Source: an uncultured Eubacteriales bacterium
GTDB taxonomy: Bacteria; Bacillota; Clostridia; Oscillospirales; Butyricicoccaceae
Assembly (NCBI GenBank): GCA_910585875.1
Contig: CAJUIK010000004.1
Span: 15,311-75,311, forward strand
DNA: 60,001 nucleotides
Reading direction: 5' to 3'
In this document: positions 7,276 to 16,266 of the stretch, in pieces
Layout: the number at the start of each line of letters is the position of its first letter
Numbering within the stretch: the first letter of the stretch is position 1
Translations under genes and position numbers: made by a program
The notes under the pieces: model-generated
What the model was told of the DNA's origin: nothing
Databases searched by the model: none
Seen by the model: the letters and a program-made list of their open reading frames with translations, nothing else

Positions 7276-8199
7276 TTGCAAGACTCCGTACAGACCATCG
7301 TCAGCCAGATTTTTATTATGTTTTTGCTGATGTTTTTGGGCCATCTGCTCTACAGAAGGAAGATGATCGACGAAACCTTTTCCAAGCAGCTTTCCGCCCT
7401 GCTGCTGAACGTCGTGACGCCGGCGGTGCTGATTATTTCTTATCAGCGGCCCTTTGATCGAGAGGACGCCCGGCAGCTGGCTCTGGCTTTTTTCTATTCC
7501 GTCCTCACCTTTCTCGTCGCCATCGCCGCGGCTTGGCTGCTCTTTGGCCGCAGCAAAAAGCCCTATGCCAAGGACGCCCGGATGTGCGTCATTTTTTCCA
7601 ACAACGGCTTTATGGCCATTCCTTTGCTCCAAGCCTTATTAGGGCCGGAGGGGGTGTTCCTGGGCTCGGCCAGCATTGTCACGGCCACCGTTATCGCCTG
7701 GACCTACGGCGCCCGGATGCTTTCCGGCGAAAATAGGACGGATCTCAAAAAAATCCTGCTCAACCCCGGAACGCTGGCTTTGCTCGGCGGCGTTCTGCTC
7801 TTTTGCTCCCCCTGGAAGCTGCCCGGCCCCATTTTTCAGGCGGCGGAGTATCTGGGCGGGCTCAACACGCCTCTGGGCATGATGGTGTTGGGCGTCAACC
7901 TCTCTCAGGCCAAGGTGTTGTCCTGCTTGAAAGATAAGACGGTCTATCTCATCTCCTTTGTCAAGCTGCTGGCGACGCCGCTGCTGGCCGCCGTCGTCCT
8001 GTACATCCTGGGAGCCCAGCCCACTACGGCCATGGCCCTGCTCATCGGCGTGGCGGCGCCCAGCGGCGTCATCAGCTCTATGATGGCCCAGATGTTCGGC
8101 ACAGACTACCGGTTCAGCGCCCGGGTTGTGGCTGTCACCACGCTGTTGTCCGCCGTCACCATGCCTCTGTTTTTGGTATTGGCCCAACAGCTTTGGTAG
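7276..8199 (+). CDS. AEC (auxin efflux carrier) family transporter
   Basis: Integral membrane permease of 307 aa with about ten helices in two five-helix halves; the family exports or exchanges organic acids and similar anions (substrate here unknown). Family features include the early LLMFLGHLLYRRKMID, the central VIFSNNGFMAIPLLQALLG and the C-terminal LIGVAAPSGVISSMMAQMFG. I place the start at TTG 7276 because AAAGAGGGG (7260-7268) precedes it by 7 nt; an in-frame ATG at 7228 would add 16 charged residues and has no RBS. Monocistronic, facing the chemoreceptor gene divergently. Confidence 0.9.
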   Translation: MQDSVQTIVSQIFIMFLLMFLGHLLYRRKMIDETFSKQLSALLLNVVTPAVLIISYQRPFDREDARQLALAFFYSVLTFLVAIAAAWLLFGRSKKPYAKDARMCVIFSNNGFMAIPLLQALLGPEGVFLGSASIVTATVIAWTYGARMLSGENRTDLKKILLNPGTLALLGGVLLFCSPWKLPGPIFQAAEYLGGLNTPLGMMVLGVNLSQAKVLSCLKDKTVYLISFVKLLATPLLAAVVLYILGAQPTTAMALLIGVAAPSGVISSMMAQMFGTDYRFSARVVAVTTLLSAVTMPLFLVLAQQLW

Positions 8200-8281
8200 G
8201 CGGCGGCCGTTTCCAGCGCTCAGAACTGACCAAAGACAGAACAGAGGCGTCTCACAGCGCGTCTTTGGAGAGCTCTTCCGC

Positions 8282-8310
8282 TTGCGCCCGCCGCCAGGCC
8301 GTGATATGCT
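8282..8310 (+). promoter_or_regulatory. Promoter of the YczE-like gene
   Basis: TTGCGC (8282-8287), 17 bp, TATGCT (8305-8310), about 60 nt before the ATG. Confidence 0.45.
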
Positions 8311-8372
8311 TATAAGCAGAACGCCGCAAGCGAAAATCGCCAAATCAGGCGGCGCGAAGAAAGAGAGAGCAT

Positions 8373-9053
8373 ATGAAGGGTTTGTGGGTATTGGGCAAAA
8401 AAGCGCTGCTGCTTTTTGCCGGGTTTTTTGTGCTGGCGCTGGCCAGCGTGCTGTTGAAACAGGCCAACATCGGCCTGGGCCCCTGGGACGCGCTGCACGA
8501 CGGCATTTCCAGGCAGACGCCGCTGACTTACGGCCAGGCTTCTATCGCGGTGGGGCTGGCCATTGTGGCGGTGGACTTTTTGTGTAAAGAACGGCTGGGG
8601 TTCGGCACCCTGCTGAATATCTTGGTCATCGGGACCTTTGTAGATATGCTGCTTTCCGCCGGATGGATTCCCAGGCTCAGCGGCGCGCTGCTGCCCGGCT
8701 TGATCTATGGAACCGTCGGCTTGACGCTGAGTTCCGTCGGGATCTGGCTGTATATCAGCGCGGCCATGGGCGCCGGCCCCCGGGACAGCCTGATGGTGAT
8801 CCTGGCCCGGCGCACCGGCAAACCGGCCGGCGCCTGCCGGGCCTGCGTGGAGGCTTTGGCTCTGCTGGCAGGTTGGATGTTGGGCGGCCAAGTGGGCCTG
8901 GGCACCGTCATTTTCACCCTGATGGGCGGCCCCATTATGCAGCTTGTGTTTCGCCTGGTGAAATTTGACGTCAAGGCCGTGCGGCATCAGACCTTCGCCG
9001 AAACCCTGCGCTTCGCCGCCCAGTCGGCGGCGGGGAAAGAAGCAGAAGGATAG
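8373..9053 (+). CDS. YczE/YyaS/YitT family membrane protein
   Basis: Membrane protein of 226 aa with five or six predicted helices. The hallmark is the N-terminal LLKQANIGLGPWDALHDGIS and its echo WLYISAAMGAGPRDSLMVIL near residue 135, typical of YczE/YyaS-type proteins whose transport role is unproven. GAAAGAGAG precedes ATG 8373. The C-terminal 25 residues are soluble. It follows the AEC gene by 173 nt with its own promoter and terminator. Confidence 0.85.
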   Translation: MKGLWVLGKKALLLFAGFFVLALASVLLKQANIGLGPWDALHDGISRQTPLTYGQASIAVGLAIVAVDFLCKERLGFGTLLNILVIGTFVDMLLSAGWIPRLSGALLPGLIYGTVGLTLSSVGIWLYISAAMGAGPRDSLMVILARRTGKPAGACRACVEALALLAGWMLGGQVGLGTVIFTLMGGPIMQLVFRLVKFDVKAVRHQTFAETLRFAAQSAAGKEAEG

Positions 9054-9065
9054 GCGTCGGGTTTT

Positions 9066-9100
9066 GCCGGCGTGATTCTATCCGCAGCGCCGGCCTTTTT
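9066..9100 (+). terminator. Terminator of the YczE-like gene
   Basis: GCCGGCG - 15 nt - CGCCGGC followed by CTTTTT, 12 nt after the stop codon. Confidence 0.65.
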
Positions 9101-9157
9101 CCTGAAAACAAATCCCGCGGCCCAAGGGACGATGCGGGAGAACAGAATCAAAATACA

Positions 9158-9192
9158 AACGCCCTGGCGGGATGGGTTCCCGCCAGGGCGTT
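9158..9192 (-). terminator. Terminator of the EcsC-like gene
   Basis: AACGCCCTGGCGGGA - 5 nt - TCCCGCCAGGGCGTT, a 15-bp perfect stem; on the minus strand it is followed by TGTATTTTGATT, so it serves the gene ending at 9225. Confidence 0.7.
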
Positions 9193-9224
9193 GTGATTGC
9201 GGAGAGCAATCAGAAAGAATAGTT

Positions 9225-9965
9225 TCAATCGATTTCTGTAAAATCCACGTCGACGAACGCCGTATCATCGAAATCTGGAGAGGCGGCGCCGTCCTGCTCC
9301 TCGGCGTCTGTTGAAAAATCGCCTTCAAAAAACATTTGATAAGCGCGGTTTCCAATGGTTCGAGTTTCCAAAAAATCAAGGCTTCCGTTGATAATCGCTC
9401 CGACGCCAGGCACAAGTTTCCCCAGATTGACCAGCCCCTTTTGACCGAATTTCGTGATGAATCGAAACCCGATCTTTTGGTTGATTTTTATCAGCGCCTG
9501 CCCAGGGATCTTTTTGATCAGGCTGTTGGCCGCTTTTTGCCCTAACTTGACGCCGAATTGTTTGAAGAAGCTGTTGACAGACACGCCCGCCAGGCAAGCG
9601 TAGATCAATGTCTGAACTTGGTCGCTGTGAACGTCCCATCCGGCCAGATAGGCCGTACAGGCGATCATCCGCATTTGCACATATAAGACGCTTCCAATAT
9701 TGGCCGGTATGGAAACTGGCAAGGTGATAACTCCGCCAAAGCCCGTTAGAAATCCAGAGGTCGCGCATTTGGCTATTTGGTGCTGAATCATGCTCTTCGC
9801 CGCTTTTGCGGGGTCGGATTCTCTGTTCAGGTAGTCGTTTGCAAATTGATCGATGGGCGGGCTGATTGTTTGAATGCCGTCGATGGACTTTTGATAGAGG
9901 GAGTTCAATAAGTCCATGACTTGTTCTTTCGAAACGCCCTTTTTCTTGATGGATTCCTCTCTCAT
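9225..9965 (-). CDS. EcsC family protein
   Basis: 246-aa protein of the EcsC family, peripheral or integral membrane proteins of unknown molecular role. The family core is seen as GFLTGFGGVITLPVSIPANI, then QMRMIACTAYLAGWD, then a second glycine-rich hydrophobic stretch, KLVPGVGAIINGSLDF, near residue 200. The acidic C-terminus (EEQDGAASPDFDD) is untypical and probably disordered. The start is ATG 9965, with GGA about 11 nt upstream. It begins 19 nt after the upstream gene stops at 9985, so the two are probably co-transcribed. Confidence 0.82.
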   Translation of the reverse strand: MREESIKKKGVSKEQVMDLLNSLYQKSIDGIQTISPPIDQFANDYLNRESDPAKAAKSMIQHQIAKCATSGFLTGFGGVITLPVSIPANIGSVLYVQMRMIACTAYLAGWDVHSDQVQTLIYACLAGVSVNSFFKQFGVKLGQKAANSLIKKIPGQALIKINQKIGFRFITKFGQKGLVNLGKLVPGVGAIINGSLDFLETRTIGNRAYQMFFEGDFSTDAEEQDGAASPDFDDTAFVDVDFTEID

Positions 9966-9984
9966 GTTGGATACCGTCCTTTTT

Positions 9985-11121
9985 TTACCGCAGATAATAA
10001 TCCAGGCTTTTGTCGGCGGGCAGCATATCGGCGGGCAGGGAGAGCAGCAGCCGGCAATCGCCGGATTCCAGGGCCTGGCGCAGAGGGGCTGCGGCGGGGT
10101 CTTCGGCAAAGGGGAGGGGAGCGGCCAGCCAATCGCAGACGGCGGCCAGCTGGGTTACGTCCTGTCCGGCTTCGGCGTCGACCAGGTTGGCGGCGGCCGC
10201 GTCGGTGAGCTCCGCCGCAATGAACAGGCCGTCGGCATAACCCCGCAGATTTTGAATCATCTGGGCGGTCAGAGCGGCCCGGCCTCCCTGGCGGTCGGTG
10301 CCCACGAGGCTGACTTTGCCTCGGGTGGGATAGCCCAGGTCGGCGAGCAGCAGGCCCTCAAAGCCCAGCTGCTTGCAGGAAACGGCCAACTGGCCCAGAT
10401 ATTCCGCTGTATTGGGGCCCGAGGGCGCCATCCAGGTCAAGTAGTCGTAGTCCATCCAAGTGACGCCGCTATAGGTGGCCACCATGTTTTCCCGCAGGGC
10501 CCGGGGGGCGATGTTGTCCCGGTTGGCCGAAAGCCGGGCCACCAGATGGAAGCCCTCCGCTTTCAGGGCGGCTAGCCCCTCTGCGGCGGCGGGATCGGCG
10601 TTGACAGAGCCAATTTGAGCGGCGACGGCCGAGTCTGTGGGAATCAATACTTGGCCGTTGGGCGTCTTGACTGTAAAGACCAGGGTGTCGCAGTCCGCCT
10701 GGTCGGCCCATTCCATCAGCCGGGCCCGATAGGCGGGATCGCCTACTTGAGACAGCTCGCCGGCGGCCCAGTGAGCCGCGACAGTCTGGGCGGGGGGGTG
10801 TTCTTCGGGAGTTTGGTCTGGGGATTCGCCCTCTTCAGGGTCGGGCTTTTCTTCCTCGTCGCCGTCGCCGGTGATCAGAGGGATTTCCTCCGGCGGCGCA
10901 GGCTCTTCTTCCGGCTGCCGGCTGCTGGGCTGGAGAAAGGGGAAATCAAACCGGAAACCGTCGGAAGTATAGACGATGAACTCCTGCAAATAGAAAAAGC
11001 CGGCGGCCAGGGCCATAAGAATCAGCAGCAGAACCAGCAGAAAAATCGTCAGGCGGCGTTTGAATCCCTTTCGCCTGCCATAATAGATGGAGTGGGTGGA
11101 ATTGATACCTTTTTTGGCCAT
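9985..11121 (-). CDS. Membrane-anchored putative glycoside hydrolase (DUF4015-like)
   Basis: 378 aa: a cationic N-terminus, one TM helix at 25-46 (LTIFLLVLLLILMALAAGFF), a long Pro/Glu linker (about 70-110), then a barrel-like extracellular domain. That domain has VFTVKTPNGQVLIPTDSAVA, LVARLSANRDN, WMDYDYLTWMAPSG, FEGLLLADLGYP and a late LLLSLPADMLP, resembling the DUF4015 putative glycosyl hydrolase family. The substrate is unknown; cell wall or exopolysaccharide is a guess. The first gene of a likely pair with the EcsC-like gene. Confidence 0.72.
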   Translation of the reverse strand: MAKKGINSTHSIYYGRRKGFKRRLTIFLLVLLLILMALAAGFFYLQEFIVYTSDGFRFDFPFLQPSSRQPEEEPAPPEEIPLITGDGDEEEKPDPEEGESPDQTPEEHPPAQTVAAHWAAGELSQVGDPAYRARLMEWADQADCDTLVFTVKTPNGQVLIPTDSAVAAQIGSVNADPAAAEGLAALKAEGFHLVARLSANRDNIAPRALRENMVATYSGVTWMDYDYLTWMAPSGPNTAEYLGQLAVSCKQLGFEGLLLADLGYPTRGKVSLVGTDRQGGRAALTAQMIQNLRGYADGLFIAAELTDAAAANLVDAEAGQDVTQLAAVCDWLAAPLPFAEDPAAAPLRQALESGDCRLLLSLPADMLPADKSLDYYLR

Positions 11122-11196
11122 AACGGTCGGCGCCTCCTTGCAAAAACAAAAAATCAGGCGTGGGCCTGCCGCAGTCGTCTTTTGCGGGCAAAAGAA

Positions 11197-11227
11197 AGAG
11201 ACAGCAGAAGCAGATACCGCTGTCTCT
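11197..11227 (-). terminator. Terminator of the rnf operon
   Basis: On the minus strand AGAGACAGC - 13 nt - GCTGTCTCT followed by TTCTTTT, about 85 nt past the rnfB stop. Confidence 0.75.
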
Positions 11228-11229
11228 TA

Positions 11230-11258
11230 ATAGTATATGAAATGGCGGCGGGTTTCAA
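11230..11258 (-). promoter_or_regulatory. Possible promoter of the putative glycoside hydrolase gene
   Basis: Minus strand TTGAAA (11258-11253), 17 bp, TACTAT (11235-11230); TATACT at 11237-11232 is an alternative with 15 bp. The predicted start site falls at the upstream arm of the rnf terminator hairpin. Confidence 0.42.
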
Positions 11259-11311
11259 CCGTAAATTCATGAATTTGCCGGGAAAACCGCTTTTTTCCGC
11301 CGGGAAAGGGG

Positions 11312-12139
11312 TTAGAGATCCGATTCCCGGGTGGCGCTGGTGATGGCGCTGGCCCGCACAATCAGCTTGCGGGGGCAGACGTTCATGCAGTCGCCGCAGT
11401 TGACGCATTTGCTGTAATCGATGGAGGCCAGGTTATCCACAACGTGGATGGCGTCGTGTTTACAGGTCTTCTGGCACAGCGTACAGCCGATACAGCCGAT
11501 GTTGCAGTTTTCCCGCAGGGTCGGGCCGCGGTCGTGGGAAGAACAGCTGACGAACACATCCTGCTTTTCAGAAACCAGGGAAATCAGCTTGCGGGGGCAG
11601 GCGGCGACGCACAGGCCGCAGGCCCGGCACTGGTCGGAGTTGACCACAGCCACGCCGTTGACAACCCGGATCGCGCCATAAGGGCAGGCTTTTTCGCAGC
11701 TGCCCAGGCCCAAGCAGCCAAAGGAGCAGGCCAGAGGGCCGCCGCCCACCTTGGAGGCGGAAAGGCAGTCTTGAATGCCTTCATACTCGAATTTCCGCTT
11801 GGCGTTGACGCCGCCCCGGCAGTTGACATGGGCCACCAGCCGGTCCTGCTTTTCCGCCTCCACGCCCATGATCTGGGCCACTTTGGCGGCTGTTTCAGCG
11901 CCGCCCACAATGCAGCCGTGGCAGGGCGCTTCGCCGTCGATGACGGCGTTTGCAAAGTTGGAACAGCCTGGATATCCGCAGCCGCCGCAGTTGGCGCCGG
12001 GCAGGGCTTCTAATATCTGGGGCAGACGCTCGTCCTGCTCCACATGGAATATCTTAGAGCTCACGGCCAGCAGCAGCCCGAAAAACAGGCCCATAGCGCC
12101 CAGGGCGACCACTGGGGCGACGATCGCTAAAGTATACAA
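11312..12139 (-). CDS. rnfB: Rnf complex subunit B (ferredoxin-type iron-sulfur protein)
   Basis: Last gene of the rnf operon. RnfB takes electrons from reduced ferredoxin into the membrane complex. An N-terminal TM helix is followed by the Fe-S motif CGGCGYPGCSNF and then by several 4Fe-4S ferredoxin motifs (CLGLGSCEKACP, CRACGLCVAACP, CNIGCIGCTLCQKTC, CVNCGDCMNVCP). I place the start at TTG 12139 because GAGGTGAT lies about 6 nt before it; the frame-compatible GTG at 12148 is itself part of that ribosome binding site. The product is then 275 aa, normal for Clostridia. Confidence 0.93.
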   Translation of the reverse strand: MYTLAIVAPVVALGAMGLFFGLLLAVSSKIFHVEQDERLPQILEALPGANCGGCGYPGCSNFANAVIDGEAPCHGCIVGGAETAAKVAQIMGVEAEKQDRLVAHVNCRGGVNAKRKFEYEGIQDCLSASKVGGGPLACSFGCLGLGSCEKACPYGAIRVVNGVAVVNSDQCRACGLCVAACPRKLISLVSEKQDVFVSCSSHDRGPTLRENCNIGCIGCTLCQKTCKHDAIHVVDNLASIDYSKCVNCGDCMNVCPRKLIVRASAITSATRESDL

Positions 12140-12178
12140 AGTTATCACCTCGTCAATGGATTCGGGGAATTTGGGCGG

Positions 12179-12766
12179 TTAAAAAATCTTCAGCCCCTGG
12201 AAGCCCATAAAGGCCATGGCCAGCAGGGAGGCGCTGATCAGCGCGATGGGAAAGCCCTCGAAGGAAGGGGGGCACTCGGCGAACTCCAGCCGCTCCCGGA
12301 CGGAGGCGAACAGCACGATGGCCAGAGTGAAGCCGACGGCGGCGGAAAAGCCATAGACCACAGAGCCGATGAAATTCAGCTCTTGCTGGACGTTAAGCAG
12401 CGCCACGCCCAGCACCGCGCAGTTGGTGGTGATCAGCGGCAAATAGATGCCCAGAGCCTGGTAAAGGGCGGGCATGGCTTTCATCAGGAACATTTCCACA
12501 AACTGCACCAGGCTGGCGATGATCAGGATAAAGGCCACAGTCTGCATATATTCCAAGTCAAAGGGCAACAGGATATATTCGTTCACCAGATAGGTGGCGG
12601 CGGAAGCCACGGTCATGACGAAGATAACCGCCATGCCCATGCCCACGGCAGTTTCCGTCTTTTTGGAAACGCCCAGGAAGGGGCAGCAGCCCAGAAACTT
12701 CACCAGCACGAAGTTTTCCATCAGGATAGCCCCCAGGGCCAGCGAAAACAGCTCGGCAAAACTCAT
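12179..12766 (-). CDS. rnfA: Rnf complex subunit A
   Basis: Integral membrane subunit of 195 aa, six TM helices, homologous to NqrE. LVKFLGCCPFLGVSKK near residue 25 carries one of the two half-sites for the membrane-embedded Fe-S cluster; TTNCAVLGVALLNVQ near 113-127 carries the other cysteine. Part of the ferredoxin:NAD+ oxidoreductase that pumps Na+ or H+. Starts 3 nt after rnfE stops (AGGGAG RBS). Confidence 0.95.
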   Translation of the reverse strand: MSFAELFSLALGAILMENFVLVKFLGCCPFLGVSKKTETAVGMGMAVIFVMTVASAATYLVNEYILLPFDLEYMQTVAFILIIASLVQFVEMFLMKAMPALYQALGIYLPLITTNCAVLGVALLNVQQELNFIGSVVYGFSAAVGFTLAIVLFASVRERLEFAECPPSFEGFPIALISASLLAMAFMGFQGLKIF

Positions 12767-12769
12767 CGG

Positions 12770-13369
12770 TTAAGCTCCCTTCTTTTTCAATAGTTTCTGG
12801 AACAAGGCGATGACGAAGCCCAGGGTCAAAAAGCCGCCGGCGGGCAGAATCATCAGAATGGCGGGCTGGAAGCTCTCGCCGAACAGCGGGTAGCCCATCA
12901 GCGTTCCAGCGCCCAGAATTTCCCGAATCGCAGACAGGACGCACAGGGCGAAGGTGAAGCCCAGGCCCATGGCCAGGCCGTCCGCGATGGAAGGCAGCAC
13001 GCCGTTTTTGGAGGCGAAGGCCTCCGCCCGGGCCAGGATGATGCAGTTGACCACGATCAAAGGGATAAACAAGCCCAAGGATTTGGACAGATCGGGCAGA
13101 TAGGCCTGAATTAGCAGGTCCACCGCCGTGACAAAGCCGGCGATGATGGTGATATAGGCCGCGATGCGCACCTTGGAGGGGATCAGCTTGCGCAGCAGGG
13201 AAATGACGGCGTTGGAGCAGACGAGCACCGCCGTGGCGGCCAGGCCCATGCCGACGCCGTTTTGCAGCGAAGTGGTGGTGGCCAAAGTGGGGCACATTCC
13301 AATCAGCTGCACCAGCACCGGGTTGTTGGTAAAAATGCCTTCATAGAGCTGTTGTAAAAATTTTTTCAT
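12770..13369 (-). CDS. rnfE: Rnf complex subunit E
   Basis: Integral membrane subunit of 199 aa, homologous to NqrD and paralogous to RnfA. LVQLIGMCPTLATTTSLQNG at the start and IVVNCIILARAEAFASKNG near 120 hold the cysteines for the shared cluster at the RnfA/E interface. AGGAGG precedes ATG 13369. Ten nt separate it from rnfG. Confidence 0.95.
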   Translation of the reverse strand: MKKFLQQLYEGIFTNNPVLVQLIGMCPTLATTTSLQNGVGMGLAATAVLVCSNAVISLLRKLIPSKVRIAAYITIIAGFVTAVDLLIQAYLPDLSKSLGLFIPLIVVNCIILARAEAFASKNGVLPSIADGLAMGLGFTFALCVLSAIREILGAGTLMGYPLFGESFQPAILMILPAGGFLTLGFVIALFQKLLKKKGA

Positions 13370-13379
13370 GGCGTCCTCC

Positions 13380-13943
13380 TTACTGCCGGGCGGCGAAATC
13401 CAGCGCGGTTTGAACCCCGGCCGTCACGCCTTTGGAAGTGATGGTGGCGCCGGAAAGGGCTGCGATATCCCCGGCGTTGCCCGTGGCGGCTTTGACCACG
13501 TTCAGGCTGCCCGAGGCGCCCTGATATTGAGACAGCCATTTGGCGTCGTCTGCCTTGGCGCCCAGGCCCGGGGTCTCGCTGAGCTCCACGATCTGAACCC
13601 CCAGCACGGCGCCTTCCCCGTCCACTCCCACGATCATGGTGATAGCGCCGCCGAAGCCCATCGGCTCCACCTGAAGGCAAAAGCCGTCTTCTTTTCCTTG
13701 ACGCAGGATGCGGTTGGCCGAGGTAATGGAGGGGTCGTCCGAGGGCGATAGGCTCATGCTCTCAAAGGAGGCGTCGGCGCCGCAGACCTCCCGCATGGCG
13801 TTTTGGATGTTCTCTTCTTTGATGCGGGCGATTCTGTCTCGCGTCAGGGTGTCCACGCAGCCCAGGCACAGGGCCACGGCCACAGTGATGGCCAGCAAAG
13901 CGCCGCCCAGGCGCAGCAGATCGTTTTTCAGGTTTTCGCTCAT
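13380..13943 (-). CDS. rnfG: Rnf complex subunit G (FMN-binding)
   Basis: 187-aa membrane-anchored flavoprotein with an N-terminal TM (LLRLGGALLAITVAVALCLG) and an extracytoplasmic FMN-binding domain. The covalent FMN site is LSGATITSKGV near residue 168; the last Thr of SGATIT is the attachment residue by family knowledge. It overlaps the rnfD stop by 4 nt (ATGA), so the two are translationally coupled. Confidence 0.94.
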   Translation of the reverse strand: MSENLKNDLLRLGGALLAITVAVALCLGCVDTLTRDRIARIKEENIQNAMREVCGADASFESMSLSPSDDPSITSANRILRQGKEDGFCLQVEPMGFGGAITMIVGVDGEGAVLGVQIVELSETPGLGAKADDAKWLSQYQGASGSLNVVKAATGNAGDIAALSGATITSKGVTAGVQTALDFAARQ

Positions 13944-14947
13944 TTGGCAGCCTCTCCTTTCGGGGCTTTTTTGGCCTTCTGGGGGGCCGTATACCCATAT
14001 TTGCGGGGTTTTGTCATCTTTTCAATCAGGAACACGGTGGAATTCATCACCAGGATGGAATAGCTGACGCCCTCGGGCAGGTTGCCGAAAAAGCGGATGA
14101 ACATGGTGAGCAGGCCGCAGCCCACGCCGAAGACGATCTGCCCCTTTTTGGTGACGGGGCTGGTGGAATAGTCGGTGGCCATGAAAATGGCGCCCAACAT
14201 CAGGCCGCCGCTGCAAAGCTGGGCCAGCATGAATTCCACTCGGCCGCAGCCATGGGGAAAGGCGAAGCTGAGCAGCGCCACCGTGCCCAGATAGGCCAGA
14301 GGGATGTGGGGGCTGATCACCTTGCGGGAGATCAGATACAGTCCGCCGGCCAGCAGGGCCAGGGCAGAAATTTCGCCCAGAGAACCGCTGACCATGCCCA
14401 AAGCCAGGTCTGTCAAAGTGGCGTCGGGCATCATACCTTGCTTCAGGTTGGCCAGAGGGGTTGCGGCGGAAACCACGTCCGGCGAGGCGAACAGGGGCAT
14501 TTTGGTGCGAACAGGGGGCCAGGTCGTCATCAGCAGGGGAAAACTCATCAGGAAAGCCCGGGCGGAGAGAGCCGGGTTCATAAAGTTTTTGCCGATGCCG
14601 CCAAACAGCTGCTTGACCACCACGATGGCGAAGGCGTCGCCAATCAGCACCATCCACAAAGGGGAGGAAGGGGGCAGGCAATAGGCCAGCAGCACGCCGG
14701 TGACCACGGCGGAACAATCGTCCACAGTAATGGGCCGGCGCATCAGCGTCTGATACAGCCATTCAAAAAACACGCAGCCCGCCGCGGAAACCGCCGTCAT
14801 CGTCAGGGCGCGAGGGCCGAACACATAGGTCGCGATGGCCAGCGCCGGCATCAGGGCGATGACCACGTCCAACATAATCTGTCGGGTATTGTCCTCATGC
14901 CGGATATGGGGGGAGGACGAAACCGTTATTTTGCTTAAATCTGCCAT
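13940..14947 (-). CDS. rnfD: Rnf complex subunit D
   Basis: Integral membrane flavoprotein of 335 aa, homologous to NqrB, about ten helices. PDVVSAATPLANLKQG corresponds to the SGAT-type covalent FMN site (second residue Ala rather than Gly; Thr retained). GGIGKNFMNPALSARAFLM and MATDYSTSPVTKKG are also family segments. The start is ATG 14947 (MADLSKITVSSSPH, GAGGG upstream), 8 nt after rnfC; the frame stays open 35 codons further upstream into rnfC but has no RBS there. Confidence 0.95.
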   Translation of the reverse strand: MADLSKITVSSSPHIRHEDNTRQIMLDVVIALMPALAIATYVFGPRALTMTAVSAAGCVFFEWLYQTLMRRPITVDDCSAVVTGVLLAYCLPPSSPLWMVLIGDAFAIVVVKQLFGGIGKNFMNPALSARAFLMSFPLLMTTWPPVRTKMPLFASPDVVSAATPLANLKQGMMPDATLTDLALGMVSGSLGEISALALLAGGLYLISRKVISPHIPLAYLGTVALLSFAFPHGCGRVEFMLAQLCSGGLMLGAIFMATDYSTSPVTKKGQIVFGVGCGLLTMFIRFFGNLPEGVSYSILVMNSTVFLIEKMTKPRKYGYTAPQKAKKAPKGEAAK

Positions 14948-14955
14948 AAGGACCC

Positions 14956-16266
14956 TCACTTTCTGCGCGCGTTCAGCGCCAGCTGCTTGGCCGAGCGGAT
15001 GCCCTGCACCAGCGGCAGCTTGCCGGGACAGACGTATGTGCAGGCGCCGCACTCGATGCAGTCCAGCACGTCGTATTTTTCACAGGCCTCGATATTGCCT
15101 TTCTGCCCATAGAGATAGAGATAGGTGGGCATCAAGTTCATGGGGCAGGCGGAAACGCATCGGCCGCAGCGGATGCAGGAGGGGTTTTTGGCCCCCTTGC
15201 CCTCGTCTCCGCAAAACGCCAGGATGGCGTTGGTCCCCTTGAAAATCGGGGCGGAAAGATCGAATTGGGCCACGCCCATCATAGGGCCGCCCATCAAAAT
15301 TTTGTTGGGGTCCTCTTTGAAGCCGCCGGCGGCCTCGATCACCTGGCCGATAGGAGTTCCCACCCGGACTTCCAGGTTTTTGGGAGCGGCGACGGCGGAG
15401 CCGGAGACGGTGACGATCCGGCGGACGTCGTTCATGCCGGTTTTGAATTTCCGGGCCACAGTGGCGGCGGTGTCCACGTTGAAAACGGCGCAGCCCGCGT
15501 CGGCGGGCAGCTTGCCCGAGGGCACCTGACGGCCCGTCAGAGCGTAAATCAGCTGCTTTTCCGCGCCCTGGGGGTATTTGGTCTTCAGGCGGCGCAGCTC
15601 GATGGAGCCGTCGGGGGGCAGCAGCTTTTGAACGACGCCGAAGACGTCTGCCTTGTTTTCCTCCACCGCCAGCAGCCCTTTGTGCAGCCCTATGGCCTTG
15701 AGAAGGATCTTAACGCCGTCAATAACGTCCTGGGTCTGCTCCAGCATCACCCGGTGGTCCGAGGTGATATAGGGCTCGCACTCGGCGCCGTTGATAATCA
15801 GCGTATCCACCTTGCCCAGGGCGGATTGGATTTTCACATGGGCGGGAAAAGTGGCGCCGCCGTGGCCCACAATGCCCGCCTCTCGAATAGCTTCGGCAAT
15901 CTGCTGAGGCGTCATGCCGTCGGCGTTCAGCGGTTGAAGGGACGGGTCGGGCTCGTCTTTGTAATCGTTTTCGACGATTACCGTCAGCACTTTGGTTCCG
16001 TTGGGATGGGGATGGGGCGCCACGTCGGCGACCGTGCCCGACACAGTGGCGTGGATGTTGGCGCTGACGTTGCCGGCGGCCTCGGCAACCAGCTGGCCCA
16101 TGTAAACATGGTCGCCTTTTTTAACGACCGGCTTGGCCGGGGCGCCGATGTGCATGGAAACCGGCAGATAGACCTTTTCCGGCGCCGGCATGGGCTCAAT
16201 CGCCTTTTTGTTGGTCGCAGCCTTTTGGTCGTTGGGGTGGATACCCCCGTGGAACGAATAGGCCAT
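14956..16266 (-). CDS. rnfC: Rnf complex subunit C
   Basis: First gene of the operon, 436 aa, peripheral cytoplasmic subunit that exchanges electrons with NAD+. Begins with the family's FHGGIHP, then a glycine-rich FMN/NADH-binding region (GIVGHGGATFPAHVK; INGAECEPYITSDHRVML) homologous to NuoF. It ends with two 4Fe-4S motifs, CIRCGRCVSACPMN and CIECGACTYVCPGK. AGGTGA precedes ATG 16266. Gene order C-D-G-E-A-B is the clostridial one. Confidence 0.96.
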   Translation of the reverse strand: MAYSFHGGIHPNDQKAATNKKAIEPMPAPEKVYLPVSMHIGAPAKPVVKKGDHVYMGQLVAEAAGNVSANIHATVSGTVADVAPHPHPNGTKVLTVIVENDYKDEPDPSLQPLNADGMTPQQIAEAIREAGIVGHGGATFPAHVKIQSALGKVDTLIINGAECEPYITSDHRVMLEQTQDVIDGVKILLKAIGLHKGLLAVEENKADVFGVVQKLLPPDGSIELRRLKTKYPQGAEKQLIYALTGRQVPSGKLPADAGCAVFNVDTAATVARKFKTGMNDVRRIVTVSGSAVAAPKNLEVRVGTPIGQVIEAAGGFKEDPNKILMGGPMMGVAQFDLSAPIFKGTNAILAFCGDEGKGAKNPSCIRCGRCVSACPMNLMPTYLYLYGQKGNIEACEKYDVLDCIECGACTYVCPGKLPLVQGIRSAKQLALNARRK

